Shown: in pieces, positions 10,092 to 18,100 of the stretch
How the letters are laid out: each line of letters starts with the position of its first letter
Numbering within the stretch: the stretch's first letter is position 1
Notes under the pieces: model-generated
Told to the model about the DNA's origin: nothing
Seen by the model: only the letters and a program-made list of their open reading frames with translations
Databases searched by the model: none
DNA from: JBFMEX01 sp040752215
Lineage (GTDB): Bacteria; Pseudomonadota; Alphaproteobacteria; Rhizobiales; Hyphomicrobiaceae
Direction: 5' to 3'
DNA: 64,000 nucleotides
Assembly: GCA_040752215.1 (NCBI GenBank)
Contig: JBFMEX010000069.1
Span: 1-64,000, forward strand
Translations under genes and position numbers: made by a program

Positions 10092-10868
10092 ATGCCCGAG
10101 CACTCCGCCAGCGGTCGTCCGCGCGTTGGCCTGTTCGTCACCTGTCTCGTCGATCTGATCCGGCCCTCGGTCGGCTTCGCGTCGGTGCGCCTGCTCGAGG
10201 CCGCCGGCTGCGATGTCGTCGTGCCGGCGGCCCAGACCTGCTGTGGCCAGCCCGCCTACAACTCGGGCGACCGCAAGACCGCGATTGCACTGGCCACGGC
10301 GACCATGGCCGCCTTCGAGGGCTGCGATTACGTGGTTGCTCCGTCCGGCTCCTGTGCCGGCATGCTGAAATGCCATTATCCGCGCCTGCTGCAGGCCGAC
10401 CCGGCCGCCGCTGCCTCGGCTCGCGCGTTCGCCGAGCGCGTGCACGAGTTGGTCTCGTTCCTGGTCGACGTGCGCGGGCTGCGCGAGGTGCCGGGGCGGT
10501 TCGAGGGGCGTGTCACCTACCATGACAGCTGCGCCGGCCTCAGGGAGCTCGCGATCAAGTCCCAGCCTCGCCGATTGTTGACCGCGATCAAGGGGCTGGA
10601 GCTGGTCGAGATGGCAGATTGCGAGATCTGCTGCGGCTTCGGCGGCACTTTCTCGATCAAGTATCCGGACATCTCCAATGCCATGGTCGAGAAGAAGACG
10701 GCGAATATCGCCGCGGCAGAGCCGGTGCTCGTCCTCGCTGGCGACCTCGGCTGCCTGATGAACATGGCCGGCAAGCTCTCGCGCGAGGGGCGCCCGGTTG
10801 CGGCCCGGCACGTCGCCGAGGTGCTGGCCGGCGAGCTGTCCGACCCGCCGATCGGAATGAAGTGGTGA
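10092..10868 (+). CDS. lutA: LutA-type (Fe-S)-binding oxidoreductase subunit
   Basis: 258 residues, built from two CCG domains: FVTCLVDLIRP with QTCCGQPAYN in the first half, and HDSCAGLREL with ICCGFGGTFS in the second. This is the LutA/YkgE form that works with LutB and LutC in L-lactate oxidation. The open frame extends upstream into the LysR gene, but the real product starts at the ATG just before HSASGRPRVGLF, preceded by AGGTC. It is first in a lutA-(DUF465)-lutB-lutC series on the same strand. Confidence 0.93.
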   Translation: MPEHSASGRPRVGLFVTCLVDLIRPSVGFASVRLLEAAGCDVVVPAAQTCCGQPAYNSGDRKTAIALATATMAAFEGCDYVVAPSGSCAGMLKCHYPRLLQADPAAAASARAFAERVHELVSFLVDVRGLREVPGRFEGRVTYHDSCAGLRELAIKSQPRRLLTAIKGLELVEMADCEICCGFGGTFSIKYPDISNAMVEKKTANIAAAEPVLVLAGDLGCLMNMAGKLSREGRPVAARHVAEVLAGELSDPPIGMKW

Positions 10869-10929
10869 GTGGTCAGTGGTCAGTGATGAGAATGCGACAT
10901 TGCTGACAACTCACCACTCACCACTCACG
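10866..10929. repeat. Hairpin of TGAGTGGTSAGTGG-type simple repeats
   Basis: Directly after the lutA stop. The left arm reads GTGAGTGGTCAGTGGTCAGT and the right arm is made of CTCACCACTCACCACTCAC, so the transcript can fold into an imperfect long hairpin. The arms are themselves tandem 7-mers. A related but diverged element lies upstream of tRNA-Glu. It could be a REP-like element or a processing/termination hairpin within the lut operon. Confidence 0.6.
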
Positions 10930-10966
10930 ATCTCACCACCTCTCCACCCCGCAAGGAGCCTTCTGC

Positions 10967-11203
10967 ATGTCGCACGTTCCCCATGAGCTCGCCGAGCAGT
11001 TCCCCGAGCTCAAGGACAAGATCCACGATCTCAAGGTGTCGAACGCCCACTTCGCCCGGCTGGCCGAGGACTATCACGAGTTGAACCGGGAGATTCATCG
11101 TGTCGAGGCCAACGGCATCGACATGGACGACGCGGCGTTCGAGACGTTGAAGAAGCGGCGTCTCGTCATGCTCGACGAGATCTCGCGATTGCTGCATGGC
11201 TGA
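10967..11203 (+). CDS. YdcH-family small coiled-coil protein (DUF465)
   Basis: 78 residues, almost entirely helical and charged: LAEQFPELKDKIHDLK, then HFARLAEDYHELNREIHRVE, then FETLKKRRLVMLDEISRLL. This fits the short DUF465/YdcH family, whose function is unknown. AAGGAG lies at good spacing before the ATG. It sits between lutA and lutB, an unusual insertion for this family into a metabolic operon, with about 70 nt to lutB. Confidence 0.9.
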   Translation: MSHVPHELAEQFPELKDKIHDLKVSNAHFARLAEDYHELNREIHRVEANGIDMDDAAFETLKKRRLVMLDEISRLLHG

Positions 11204-11272
11204 CGCCCACGGCGGAGCCAGCCAGCTCGCCGTCGGCCGCTCCGGCGAATATGGCTTGCGAGGAGATGCGGA

Positions 11273-12715
11273 TTGGGCCAGCGTTCGGCGATGCAGCCCA
11301 GCACCCTCGAGCTCGCTCACAACGCCCGCGTCGCACTCGACGACGTCCAGCTTCAGCGCGCGCTCGCCGGGTTGCCGGGCGGGCTCGTCGCGCAGCGTGC
11401 CGCCGCGCGTGACCGGCTGCCGGAGTTCGAGGCCCTGCGCGAGGTCGGACGCGACATCCGCAACCATGCGCTCGCCCATCTCGACCTCTACCTCGAGGCC
11501 TACGAGAGCAACGCCGCCGCGGCCGGCGCCGTCGTCCACTGGGCGGAAACCCCGCGCGAGGCCAACGACATCATTTTGAGGCTGTGCCGCGAGGCGGGCG
11601 CCAGGCTTGTCGCCAAGGGCAAGTCGATGATCTCGGAGGAGATCGGTCTCAACGCCCATCTCGAGGCGGCAGGGCTCGAGATTGTCGAGACCGACCTCGG
11701 CGAGTACATCCTCCAGATCCGGCACGAGACACCGAGCCACATCATCGCCCCGGCCATCCATTTGACGCAGGAGCAGGTCGAGGCCGATTTTCGCCGCCAG
11801 CATGCCCACCTGCCCACCGACCGCCGCCTCGTCGAGCCGGCAGAGCTGGTCGGCGAGGCGCGCGCCGTGCTGCGCGAGAAGTTCCTTGCGGCCGACGTCG
11901 GCATCACCGGCGCCAACTTCCTGGTCGCCGAGACCGGCTCCTCGATTATCGTCACCAACGAGGGCAACGGCGATCTCAGCCAGTCGCTGCCGCGGATGCA
12001 CATTGTCATCGCCTCGATCGACAAGGTGGTTCCGACGCTCGAGGACGTGACGACGCTGCTGCGCCTGCTCGCGCGCTCGGCGACCGGCCAGGAGATCACC
12101 AGCTACACGACGTTCTCGACCGGCCCGCGCCGCCCGAGTGACGAGGACGGGCCCGCCAGCTATCATGTCGTGCTCTTGGACAACGGCCGCGCCGAGCTGC
12201 TCGGCACCGAGCTCCGCGAGGTGCTGCGCTGCATCCGCTGCGGCGCCTGCATGAACCACTGCCCGGTCTACAACGCAATCGGCGGCCACGCTTATGGCTG
12301 GGTCTACCCGGGGCCGATCGGTGCGGTGCTGACGCCGGCGCTGATCGGCGTCGAGCAGGGCGGCAACCTGGCGAGCGCCTCGACCTTCTGCGGCAGGTGC
12401 GAAAGCGTGTGCCCGATGAAGATCCCGCTGCCGAAGTTGATGCGTCACTGGCGCGAGGCGGAGTTCGATGCCGGCGGCGGCAAGCGCGGCTTTCGCGCCG
12501 GGCTCGCCGCGTGGGCGTATCTCGCCCGCCGGCCGCGGCTCTATCACCTGCTGGCGCGCTTCGCCGCCGCCGGACTCGGCGCGCTCGGCCGCCGGCGCGG
12601 GGCGTTCTCCTGGCTGCCGCTCGCCGGCGGCTGGACACGCCATCGCGACCTGCCGGCGCCGCAGGGCCGCACGTTCCAGCAGCTATGGTCCGAGCGCGAG
12701 AGGGGTGTGTCGTGA
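11273..12715 (+). CDS. lutB: LutB-type lactate oxidation ferredoxin subunit
   Basis: 480 residues. The N-terminal LUD domain includes AKGKSMISEEIGLN, VETDLGEYILQI and GITGANFLVAETGSSIIVTNEGN. The ferredoxin part follows with CIRCGACMNHCP and CGRCESVCP. This is LutB/YkgF. The start is probably the TTG at 11273, 7 nt after AGGAG; the ATG at 11291 would drop six residues. It overlaps lutC by 4 nt, indicating translational coupling. With LutA and LutC it oxidises L-lactate to pyruvate in the cytoplasm. Confidence 0.95.
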   Translation: MGQRSAMQPSTLELAHNARVALDDVQLQRALAGLPGGLVAQRAAARDRLPEFEALREVGRDIRNHALAHLDLYLEAYESNAAAAGAVVHWAETPREANDIILRLCREAGARLVAKGKSMISEEIGLNAHLEAAGLEIVETDLGEYILQIRHETPSHIIAPAIHLTQEQVEADFRRQHAHLPTDRRLVEPAELVGEARAVLREKFLAADVGITGANFLVAETGSSIIVTNEGNGDLSQSLPRMHIVIASIDKVVPTLEDVTTLLRLLARSATGQEITSYTTFSTGPRRPSDEDGPASYHVVLLDNGRAELLGTELREVLRCIRCGACMNHCPVYNAIGGHAYGWVYPGPIGAVLTPALIGVEQGGNLASASTFCGRCESVCPMKIPLPKLMRHWREAEFDAGGGKRGFRAGLAAWAYLARRPRLYHLLARFAAAGLGALGRRRGAFSWLPLAGGWTRHRDLPAPQGRTFQQLWSERERGVS

Positions 12716-13404
12716 CGAGCCGCACTGCGATCCTTGCGCACGTGAGAGCCTCGCTCGGCATCTCGCCCCGTACCGATCCGCGCGGGGCGACGGTCGCCGC
12801 GCGACTCGCAGATCGGCCTCGCCACCTGATCCCCGAGCGGGCTGCGAAGCCGCGCACCGCACTGCTCGCGCAGTTCCGGGACTTTCTCCGCGCCCAGCCG
12901 GCCGACGTGATCGAGGCCGCGTCCAACGAGGCCGTGCCGGAGGCGATCGCCGAGGCCCTGCGCGCTGCCGACCTGCCGCCACGCGTGCGGATGGGGCGCG
13001 ATCCCGTTCTTGCAGCGATGCCATGGGAGCGCGCCGCTAGTCTCGAGCGCCGCTTCGGCCCCGCCGAGCCGGCCGACGAGGTCGGCCTGTCGCGGGCGCT
13101 CGCTGGGGTCTCGGAGACCGGCACACTGGTTCTGGCCTCGGGAGCGGACAATCCGGTGACTCTCGCCTTCCTGCCCCCGGTTCACGTGGTCGTCGTCGCC
13201 GAGGCCGACATCGTCGGGTGCTACGAGGACGCGTTCGCGATCGTGCGCAAATCGTTCGGCGCGCGACAGATGCCGCGCACGCTGAACCTCGTCTCGGGTC
13301 CGTCGCGCACCGCCGACATCGGCGGCCGCATCGTCATCGGTGCGCACGGTCCGCGCCGGCTGGTGGTGGTAATCGTCGGCGAGCCGGCGCCTCCAGGGGC
13401 GTGA
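12712..13404 (+). CDS. lutC: LutC-type LUD-domain protein
   Basis: 230 residues from a GTG that overlaps the lutB stop (GTGA). The LUD signature appears as GLSRALAGVSETGTLVLASG and the closing motif SGPSRTADIGG. This is the third component of the Lut lactate-oxidation system. The reading frame is open upstream into lutB but the coupled GTG, preceded by GAGAGGGG, is the natural start. Confidence 0.94.
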   Translation: MTSRTAILAHVRASLGISPRTDPRGATVAARLADRPRHLIPERAAKPRTALLAQFRDFLRAQPADVIEAASNEAVPEAIAEALRAADLPPRVRMGRDPVLAAMPWERAASLERRFGPAEPADEVGLSRALAGVSETGTLVLASGADNPVTLAFLPPVHVVVVAEADIVGCYEDAFAIVRKSFGARQMPRTLNLVSGPSRTADIGGRIVIGAHGPRRLVVVIVGEPAPPGA

Positions 13405-13435
13405 TCGCGGGTTCGATCGGAGCCGAAACGGGCGA

Positions 13436-13651
13436 CTACTTCTTCAGGCAGCCCTGGAGGCAGGCCTGCAGACGTGCATCGCACGCCGGGCTGCCCTTGG
13501 TTTGGATGCGGCACTGATTGTGCTGGGCCCGGCAGGAGGCCGCGCAGGCGTTGGCCGAGACCGGATCGGTGCCCGTGACCAGGAGGCCGAGCGCCAGGGA
13601 TATCGCCGGCACGGCGGATGCAACCGCAGATATGAACGCTCGACGTGCCAC
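13436..13651 (-). CDS. Small secreted six-cysteine peptide (alpha-hairpin-like pattern)
   Basis: 71 residues from a GTG preceded by GAGGAC; an ATG 36 nt further upstream has no good site. The N-terminus (ARRAFISAVASAVPAIS...) is a signal peptide ending near VSANA. The mature part is about 36 residues with six cysteines spaced C-x3-C-x6-C-x9-C-x6-C-x3-C, exactly mirror symmetric, and the ends are lysine-rich. Such twin CX3C spacing is what two antiparallel helices joined by nested disulfides would give. No family is recognised. It is convergent with lutC and transcribed alone. Confidence 0.72.
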   Translation of the reverse strand: MARRAFISAVASAVPAISLALGLLVTGTDPVSANACAASCRAQHNQCRIQTKGSPACDARLQACLQGCLKK

Positions 13652-13856
13652 TTTGACAGTCCTCGAATCGAGCCGGGGTGATGCCAATCCCCTCTGCCAC
13701 CCGGCGCAGACAACTGCCTTCTACTCACCTCTCAATGAACCTAGCCTGAATTGGCGGTGAGGCAAGCGGACAGTCGCAGGACCGTCGAATGGCGCGCCTT
13801 GGCATCTCTCGCGAGCGCTCGGCACGTCTACCCGGAAGGGGCACACGGCAGGTCTC

Positions 13857-16800
13857 TCACGCAGCGGCAGTGACGGGTGCGCCGCCCGCGCGCTCCCTGG
13901 CGAGCTTGGTTGCCGCGACGTAGTCCGGCTTGCCGGAGCCGAGCAGCGGGATCGCCGCCACCCGCTCGATCTCGGCCGGCACCGCGAGCTCGGTCGCGCC
14001 CTTCGCCTTTGCGTGGCGCAGGAACGCCTCGCGCGAAGCGTCGGCCTCGGTCGTCAGCAGCACGAGGCGCTCACCCTTGCGGGCATCTGGCAGCGAGACG
14101 ACGACCGACAGCACGCTCGGCCACAGCTCGCTCGCCATCGCCTCGACCGCCGACAGCGACACCATCTCGCCGGCGATCTTGGCGAACCGCTTGGCGCGGC
14201 CAAGGATGCGGATGAAGCCGTCGGCGTCGATCGACACGATGTCGCCGGTGTCGTGCCAGCCGTCGGTCGGGGGCTCCAGCACGCCCGGATTCTCGGCTCT
14301 AAGATAGCCGAGCATGACGTTGGGGCCGCGCACATAGAGCCGGCCGCCTTCGGAAATGCCCGGCACTGGCTCCAATCGCGCCTCCATCAGCGGCGACAGG
14401 CGGCCGACAGTCCCCTGCCGGTTGGCGAGCGGCGTGTTGATGGCGAGCACCGGTGCGGTCTCGGTGACGCCGTAGCCCTCGAGGATGCGCACGCCGAACC
14501 TCTCCATGTAGATCTGGCGCGTCCGGTCCTTGACCGCCTCGGCGCCGGCGAGGATCAGCCGCACGCGGGCGAAGTCGTAGGGGTGGGCGGCGCGCGCGTA
14601 ACCGTTGAGGAACGTATCGGTGCCGAACAGGATGGTGGCGTTCGACTGATAAACCAGCTCCGGCACGATTCTGTAGTGCAGCGGCGTCGGGTAGAGATAG
14701 ACCGGCACGCCGGCGACGAGCGGCATGACCAGGCCGGCCGTCAGCCCGAACGAGTGGAATACCGGCAGTACGTTGAACACCTTGTCCTGGCCGTTCACAG
14801 CGACGCGGGTCAGGCTCTGCATCGCGTTGGCGAGGATGTTCCGGTGCGAGAGCACGACGCCCTTCGGCGTGCCTTCCGAGCCGGAGGTGAAGAGAATCGC
14901 GGCCGGGTCGTCCGGAGCGCGTGCGACCTGCGGCCGGCCGCCGAGCAGGGCGCCGCGGATCTTGTCGGCCAGCGAGATCGACGCCTTCACGTCCTCGAGG
15001 TAGACGATCCGCGCCTGGTTCGCGAGCCGGTCGATCACCTCGCCGAGGCGCGCCTTCTCGACGAACGTGCGCGAGGTCAGGATCACTTCGATCCTTGCCG
15101 CCGTCGCCGCCGCGGCGATGTTGGCCGCGCCGGCGGTGAAGTTCAGCATCGCCGGCACGCGGCCGATCGATTGCAGGGCGAAGAAGGTGACCGCGACGCC
15201 GGCCGTATTCGGCAGCATCACGCCGACGTTGGCGCCCTCTGGCGCCAGCGGCGCGAGCTTGGCTCCGAGCACCTGCGAGGCGGTGATCAGCTTCTTGTAG
15301 CTGAGCTTGGTGCCGAGCGGATCCTGGATTGCCGGCTTGCCCGTGTCGCGCTCCTCGCGCGCCTCGACCAGCGCCTCGAACAGCGTCTGCTCGATGGGTG
15401 CCGTGGCGACGGCAGCGTTGACCATCACGTCCTGCAGTGCGGCCCCGGCGGCCTGCCGGCGGGCGCGGCCCTTGAGCCCGGGATCGATCGCGAGCTCGAC
15501 CGGCGGCAGAATGGTGACCGTGGTCTTTGGCAGCCAGGCCTTTCGGGTCTGGTAACGGTTCAGGTAGCCGAAGTGCGAGCGCTCGGGGCCGTCGATGCGA
15601 ACCGGGATCACGCGGGCGCCGGCCTTGTCGGCGATCATCGCCGTGCCGTCGTAGACCTTCATCAGGCCACCGGTGACGGTGAGGCGCCCCTCGGGGAAGA
15701 TGACCAGCGAGGAGCCCTCCTTGACCGCATTGATCAGGTGGCGCGTGCCGAGCGGACGCGTCGGGTCGATCGCATGCGCTTTGACGAGGCCGAGGAACGG
15801 CTTCACCCACCACGTATTGGCCATGCCGGTGTCGATCGCGAACGCGGCGTGAGAGGGCAGGATCGCGTGCATCATCGGCGCGTCGATCAGGCTGACGTGA
15901 TTGGGCGCGATGATCGCGCTCTCGCCGGGCTTCGGCAGGTGCTCGCGGCCTTTGACCTCCAGTCGCAGGAAGGTCTTGAACAGGAACAGCGCCACGTCCT
16001 GCACGCCCTCGCGCCCCCAGGCACGCAGCACCAAGCCGACGACGATCAGATTTGCGAGCCCGAGGCCGGCGAGCAGCGCTGCGACGCTGACGCCCAGCAT
16101 CTGCAGGCCGGTCACGGCGAGGCCCGCAACGGCCATGAACGCCGCGCCGATCACGTTGCACGCGGCGATGACCCGCGCGCGGCGGTCCTCGGGCGCCCAA
16201 GCCTGCACGGCGGCGAACGACGGCACGATGAACAAGCCGCCGGCAATCGCGAGGCCGCCGAAATCGACCAGGATGCGCCAGCCGGAGACCGCGGCGAGGA
16301 AGCCGGCCACATCGACCGGCGTCGCGGGCGCGGCGAGGCCCGACACGGTGAACGCGAGATCGAGCAGGAACAGGCCCATCATCAAGGCGCCGATCGGCAC
16401 CAGGGCGAGGTTCGGGCGCTCCTTGCTCGCGCGGGCGGCGAGCGCCGAGCCGATGGCGATGCCGATCGTGAACACGACGAGGCCGAGCGTGATGACACCT
16501 TCGCTGCCGCCAACGGCGTCCTTCATCACCTGCGGCTGCAGCGCCAGCACCACCGCGCCGACCAGCCAGAACCAGCTCGTGATGAGGCCGCCGATCCACA
16601 GCCGGCGGTCGGCCTCGAGATCCTTGACGAGATGCAGGGTCGAGGTCAGCGGATTTCTCGTGACGAGGAGATCCGGGGCGGCGCGGCCGGAGGCCGGGAT
16701 CAGCTTGGCGGCGAGCCAGCAGGCGACCGCGAGCGACAGTACGATGCCGGCCAACAGCCACGGTGTGCCGGAGTTGGTCGCGGCGAGACCGCCGGCGATG

Positions 16801-17267
16801 GTGCCGATCAGAATGGCGAGGAACGTTGCGCCCTCCACCAGCGCGTTGCCTGCCGGCAACTCCTTGGTCTCGAGATGCACCGGCAGAATGCCGTACTTGA
16901 TGGGCCCGAACAGCGCGCCGACGATGCCGTAGCCCGCGAGCGCGACGAACAGGATCGGCACCGAGTGCAGCAGGAAGCCGATCGCCGCCACGGCAGCGAT
17001 CGGGATCTCGGCGAGCTTCAACTGCGCGGCAAGCCACGCCTTGTCGTACTTGTCGGCGAGCTCTCCTCCGAGTGCCGAGAGCACGAAGAACGGCGCGATC
17101 AGCACCGCTCCGGCGAGCGGTACCAGGGCCGAGCCGCCCGTCCCGGCGATTCCGAACAGGATCAGCATGACGAGCGCGTTCTTGACGAGGTTGTCGTTGA
17201 GCGCCGAAAGGAACTGGCACCAGAACAGCGGCGCGAAGCGCCGGGTGGTCATCAGCGAGGCGAACAT
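13857..17267 (-). CDS. LplT-PlsC-acyl-ACP ligase fusion (Aas-like)
   Basis: 1136 residues in three parts. Residues ~1-420 form a multi-pass MFS transporter similar to lysophospholipid transporter LplT (FWCQFLSALNDNLVKNAL at the start). Residues ~430-640 are a PlsC acyltransferase with the catalytic NHVSLID and substrate-binding FPEGRLT motifs. Residues ~650-1130 are an AMP-forming acyl ligase with FTSGSEGTPKGVVLSH and GYGVTETAPV. By analogy with E. coli LplT plus Aas, it would flip lysophospholipid inward, activate a fatty acid on ACP and re-acylate. An in-frame ATG 60 nt upstream is an alternative start. The next gene upstream encodes a 75-residue protein and probably shares its promoter. 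Confidence 0.93.
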   Translation of the reverse strand: MFASLMTTRRFAPLFWCQFLSALNDNLVKNALVMLILFGIAGTGGSALVPLAGAVLIAPFFVLSALGGELADKYDKAWLAAQLKLAEIPIAAVAAIGFLLHSVPILFVALAGYGIVGALFGPIKYGILPVHLETKELPAGNALVEGATFLAILIGTIAGGLAATNSGTPWLLAGIVLSLAVACWLAAKLIPASGRAAPDLLVTRNPLTSTLHLVKDLEADRRLWIGGLITSWFWLVGAVVLALQPQVMKDAVGGSEGVITLGLVVFTIGIAIGSALAARASKERPNLALVPIGALMMGLFLLDLAFTVSGLAAPATPVDVAGFLAAVSGWRILVDFGGLAIAGGLFIVPSFAAVQAWAPEDRRARVIAACNVIGAAFMAVAGLAVTGLQMLGVSVAALLAGLGLANLIVVGLVLRAWGREGVQDVALFLFKTFLRLEVKGREHLPKPGESAIIAPNHVSLIDAPMMHAILPSHAAFAIDTGMANTWWVKPFLGLVKAHAIDPTRPLGTRHLINAVKEGSSLVIFPEGRLTVTGGLMKVYDGTAMIADKAGARVIPVRIDGPERSHFGYLNRYQTRKAWLPKTTVTILPPVELAIDPGLKGRARRQAAGAALQDVMVNAAVATAPIEQTLFEALVEAREERDTGKPAIQDPLGTKLSYKKLITASQVLGAKLAPLAPEGANVGVMLPNTAGVAVTFFALQSIGRVPAMLNFTAGAANIAAAATAARIEVILTSRTFVEKARLGEVIDRLANQARIVYLEDVKASISLADKIRGALLGGRPQVARAPDDPAAILFTSGSEGTPKGVVLSHRNILANAMQSLTRVAVNGQDKVFNVLPVFHSFGLTAGLVMPLVAGVPVYLYPTPLHYRIVPELVYQSNATILFGTDTFLNGYARAAHPYDFARVRLILAGAEAVKDRTRQIYMERFGVRILEGYGVTETAPVLAINTPLANRQGTVGRLSPLMEARLEPVPGISEGGRLYVRGPNVMLGYLRAENPGVLEPPTDGWHDTGDIVSIDADGFIRILGRAKRFAKIAGEMVSLSAVEAMASELWPSVLSVVVSLPDARKGERLVLLTTEADASREAFLRHAKAKGATELAVPAEIERVAAIPLLGSGKPDYVAATKLARERAGGAPVTAAA

Positions 17268-17342
17268 GAGAGGGTCCCGGTCTCGGAGCTGGGGGCGGTC
17301 GGGCGGCGGAAGATCGGCTGGCACCATTGGCCCGATGTTTGG

Positions 17343-17570
17343 TTAAAGAACGGCCCTGCCGCGCCGCGGCGGCACCATGATCCGGGGCCGACGTGTGCGC
17401 CGGCCGGTGCCGGCAGGGGCGGGCGCGGGCGTCGTTGCGACCGGCCACCTCGGCGGGCGGGCCGGCTGCACCAGCCGCGCTTCGGCATCGGCGACCTGGC
17501 GGGCGGCGCGCGCGGCCGATCCGATCAGGCGGTCGATCAGCGTGCAGCAGAGATTGCGGATCATCGACAT
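17343..17570 (-). CDS. Small hypothetical protein (75 aa)
   Basis: Not recognised. AAGGAG is positioned 4 nt before the ATG, a strong site that supports a real gene. Residues 1-35 can form an amphipathic helix (MIRNLCCTLIDRLIGSAAR); the rest is rich in proline, arginine and alanine. It precedes the Aas-like fusion on the same strand by about 75 nt and follows paired operator-like dyads, so it may be co-transcribed with the acyltransferase. Confidence 0.6.
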   Translation of the reverse strand: MSMIRNLCCTLIDRLIGSAARAARQVADAEARLVQPARPPRWPVATTPAPAPAGTGRRTRRPRIMVPPRRGRAVL

Positions 17571-17588
17571 GCCACTCCTTCGGCCATG

Positions 17589-17633
17589 TGAACAACGTTC
17601 AATATAATCTAGAATGTGACTGAATGATGTTCA
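17589..17633. promoter_or_regulatory. Paired operator-like dyads TGAAC-N3-GTTCA
   Basis: Two 13-bp dyads of the same design, TGAACAACGTTCA and TGAATGATGTTCA, are both followed by AT and lie 32 bp apart, about three helical turns. Between them is an AT-rich stretch; on the minus strand TTGAAC inside the second dyad and an AT-rich hexamer near 17604-17612 could be a promoter for the small gene and the Aas-like fusion. The form is typical of a dimeric repressor such as a TetR- or GntR-type protein. No such regulator gene is nearby. Confidence 0.55.
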
Positions 17634-17772
17634 ATAGCGTCGGTGGGTCGGTTTGCGTGATGGTTGACGATCGGTTGCCGCGGCCGGTTTTCGGCCGACT
17701 GCTCCGGCCCCCTTGAAGTCGGCGCCCCGATGGGCCTTTTTGAGAGGAGAGGTCGACCCATAGGGTAATCGC

Positions 17773-18027
17773 GTGGACGAAATGGGCGTGCAGCAGGTGA
17801 TCGGGGGTGTTGATGGCGCGGCGGGGCCGCTGGCAATCGTCGTCAATGGTGCGCCGATGGAGACGACGGCGGCGAGCCTGTTCGAGCTGCTGTGTGAGCT
17901 TGGCCTAGGCGAGGCGCGCGTTGCCACGGCGCGCAACGGCGCGTTCGTTCCCGCTGCCGCTCGCGCGGGCACGGCGATCGTCGCCGGCGACCGCATCGAG
18001 GTCGTGTCGGCGCGTCAGGGCGGATGA
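17773..18027 (+). CDS. thiS: Sulfur carrier protein ThiS
   Basis: 84 residues from a GTG preceded by AGGG. The ubiquitin-like part begins at LAIVVNGAPMETTAASLFELL and ends with the functional Gly-Gly that is adenylated and thiocarboxylated. The protein has about 20 extra N-terminal residues compared with the usual ~65. It is first in thiS-thiG-thiE for the thiazole half of thiamine. No TPP riboswitch was seen in the 200 nt upstream. Confidence 0.9.
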   Translation: MDEMGVQQVIGGVDGAAGPLAIVVNGAPMETTAASLFELLCELGLGEARVATARNGAFVPAAARAGTAIVAGDRIEVVSARQGG

Positions 18028-18100
18028 GTCGAACTTGCGCCGCCGTCCCACCTTTCGGACAAATAGCCCGAGGCCTCCCGACGACAAGTGAGATGAGCGC

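Noticed and set aside
14013..17591. A 1192-codon open frame on the plus strand opposite the Aas-like fusion
   Set aside because: Composition is Arg/Gly/Asp/His-rich without any fold signature; it is the antisense shadow of a well-supported gene in GC-rich DNA.
17600..17772. TPP riboswitch upstream of thiS
   Set aside because: The conserved TPP-switch core sequences were looked for and are not present.
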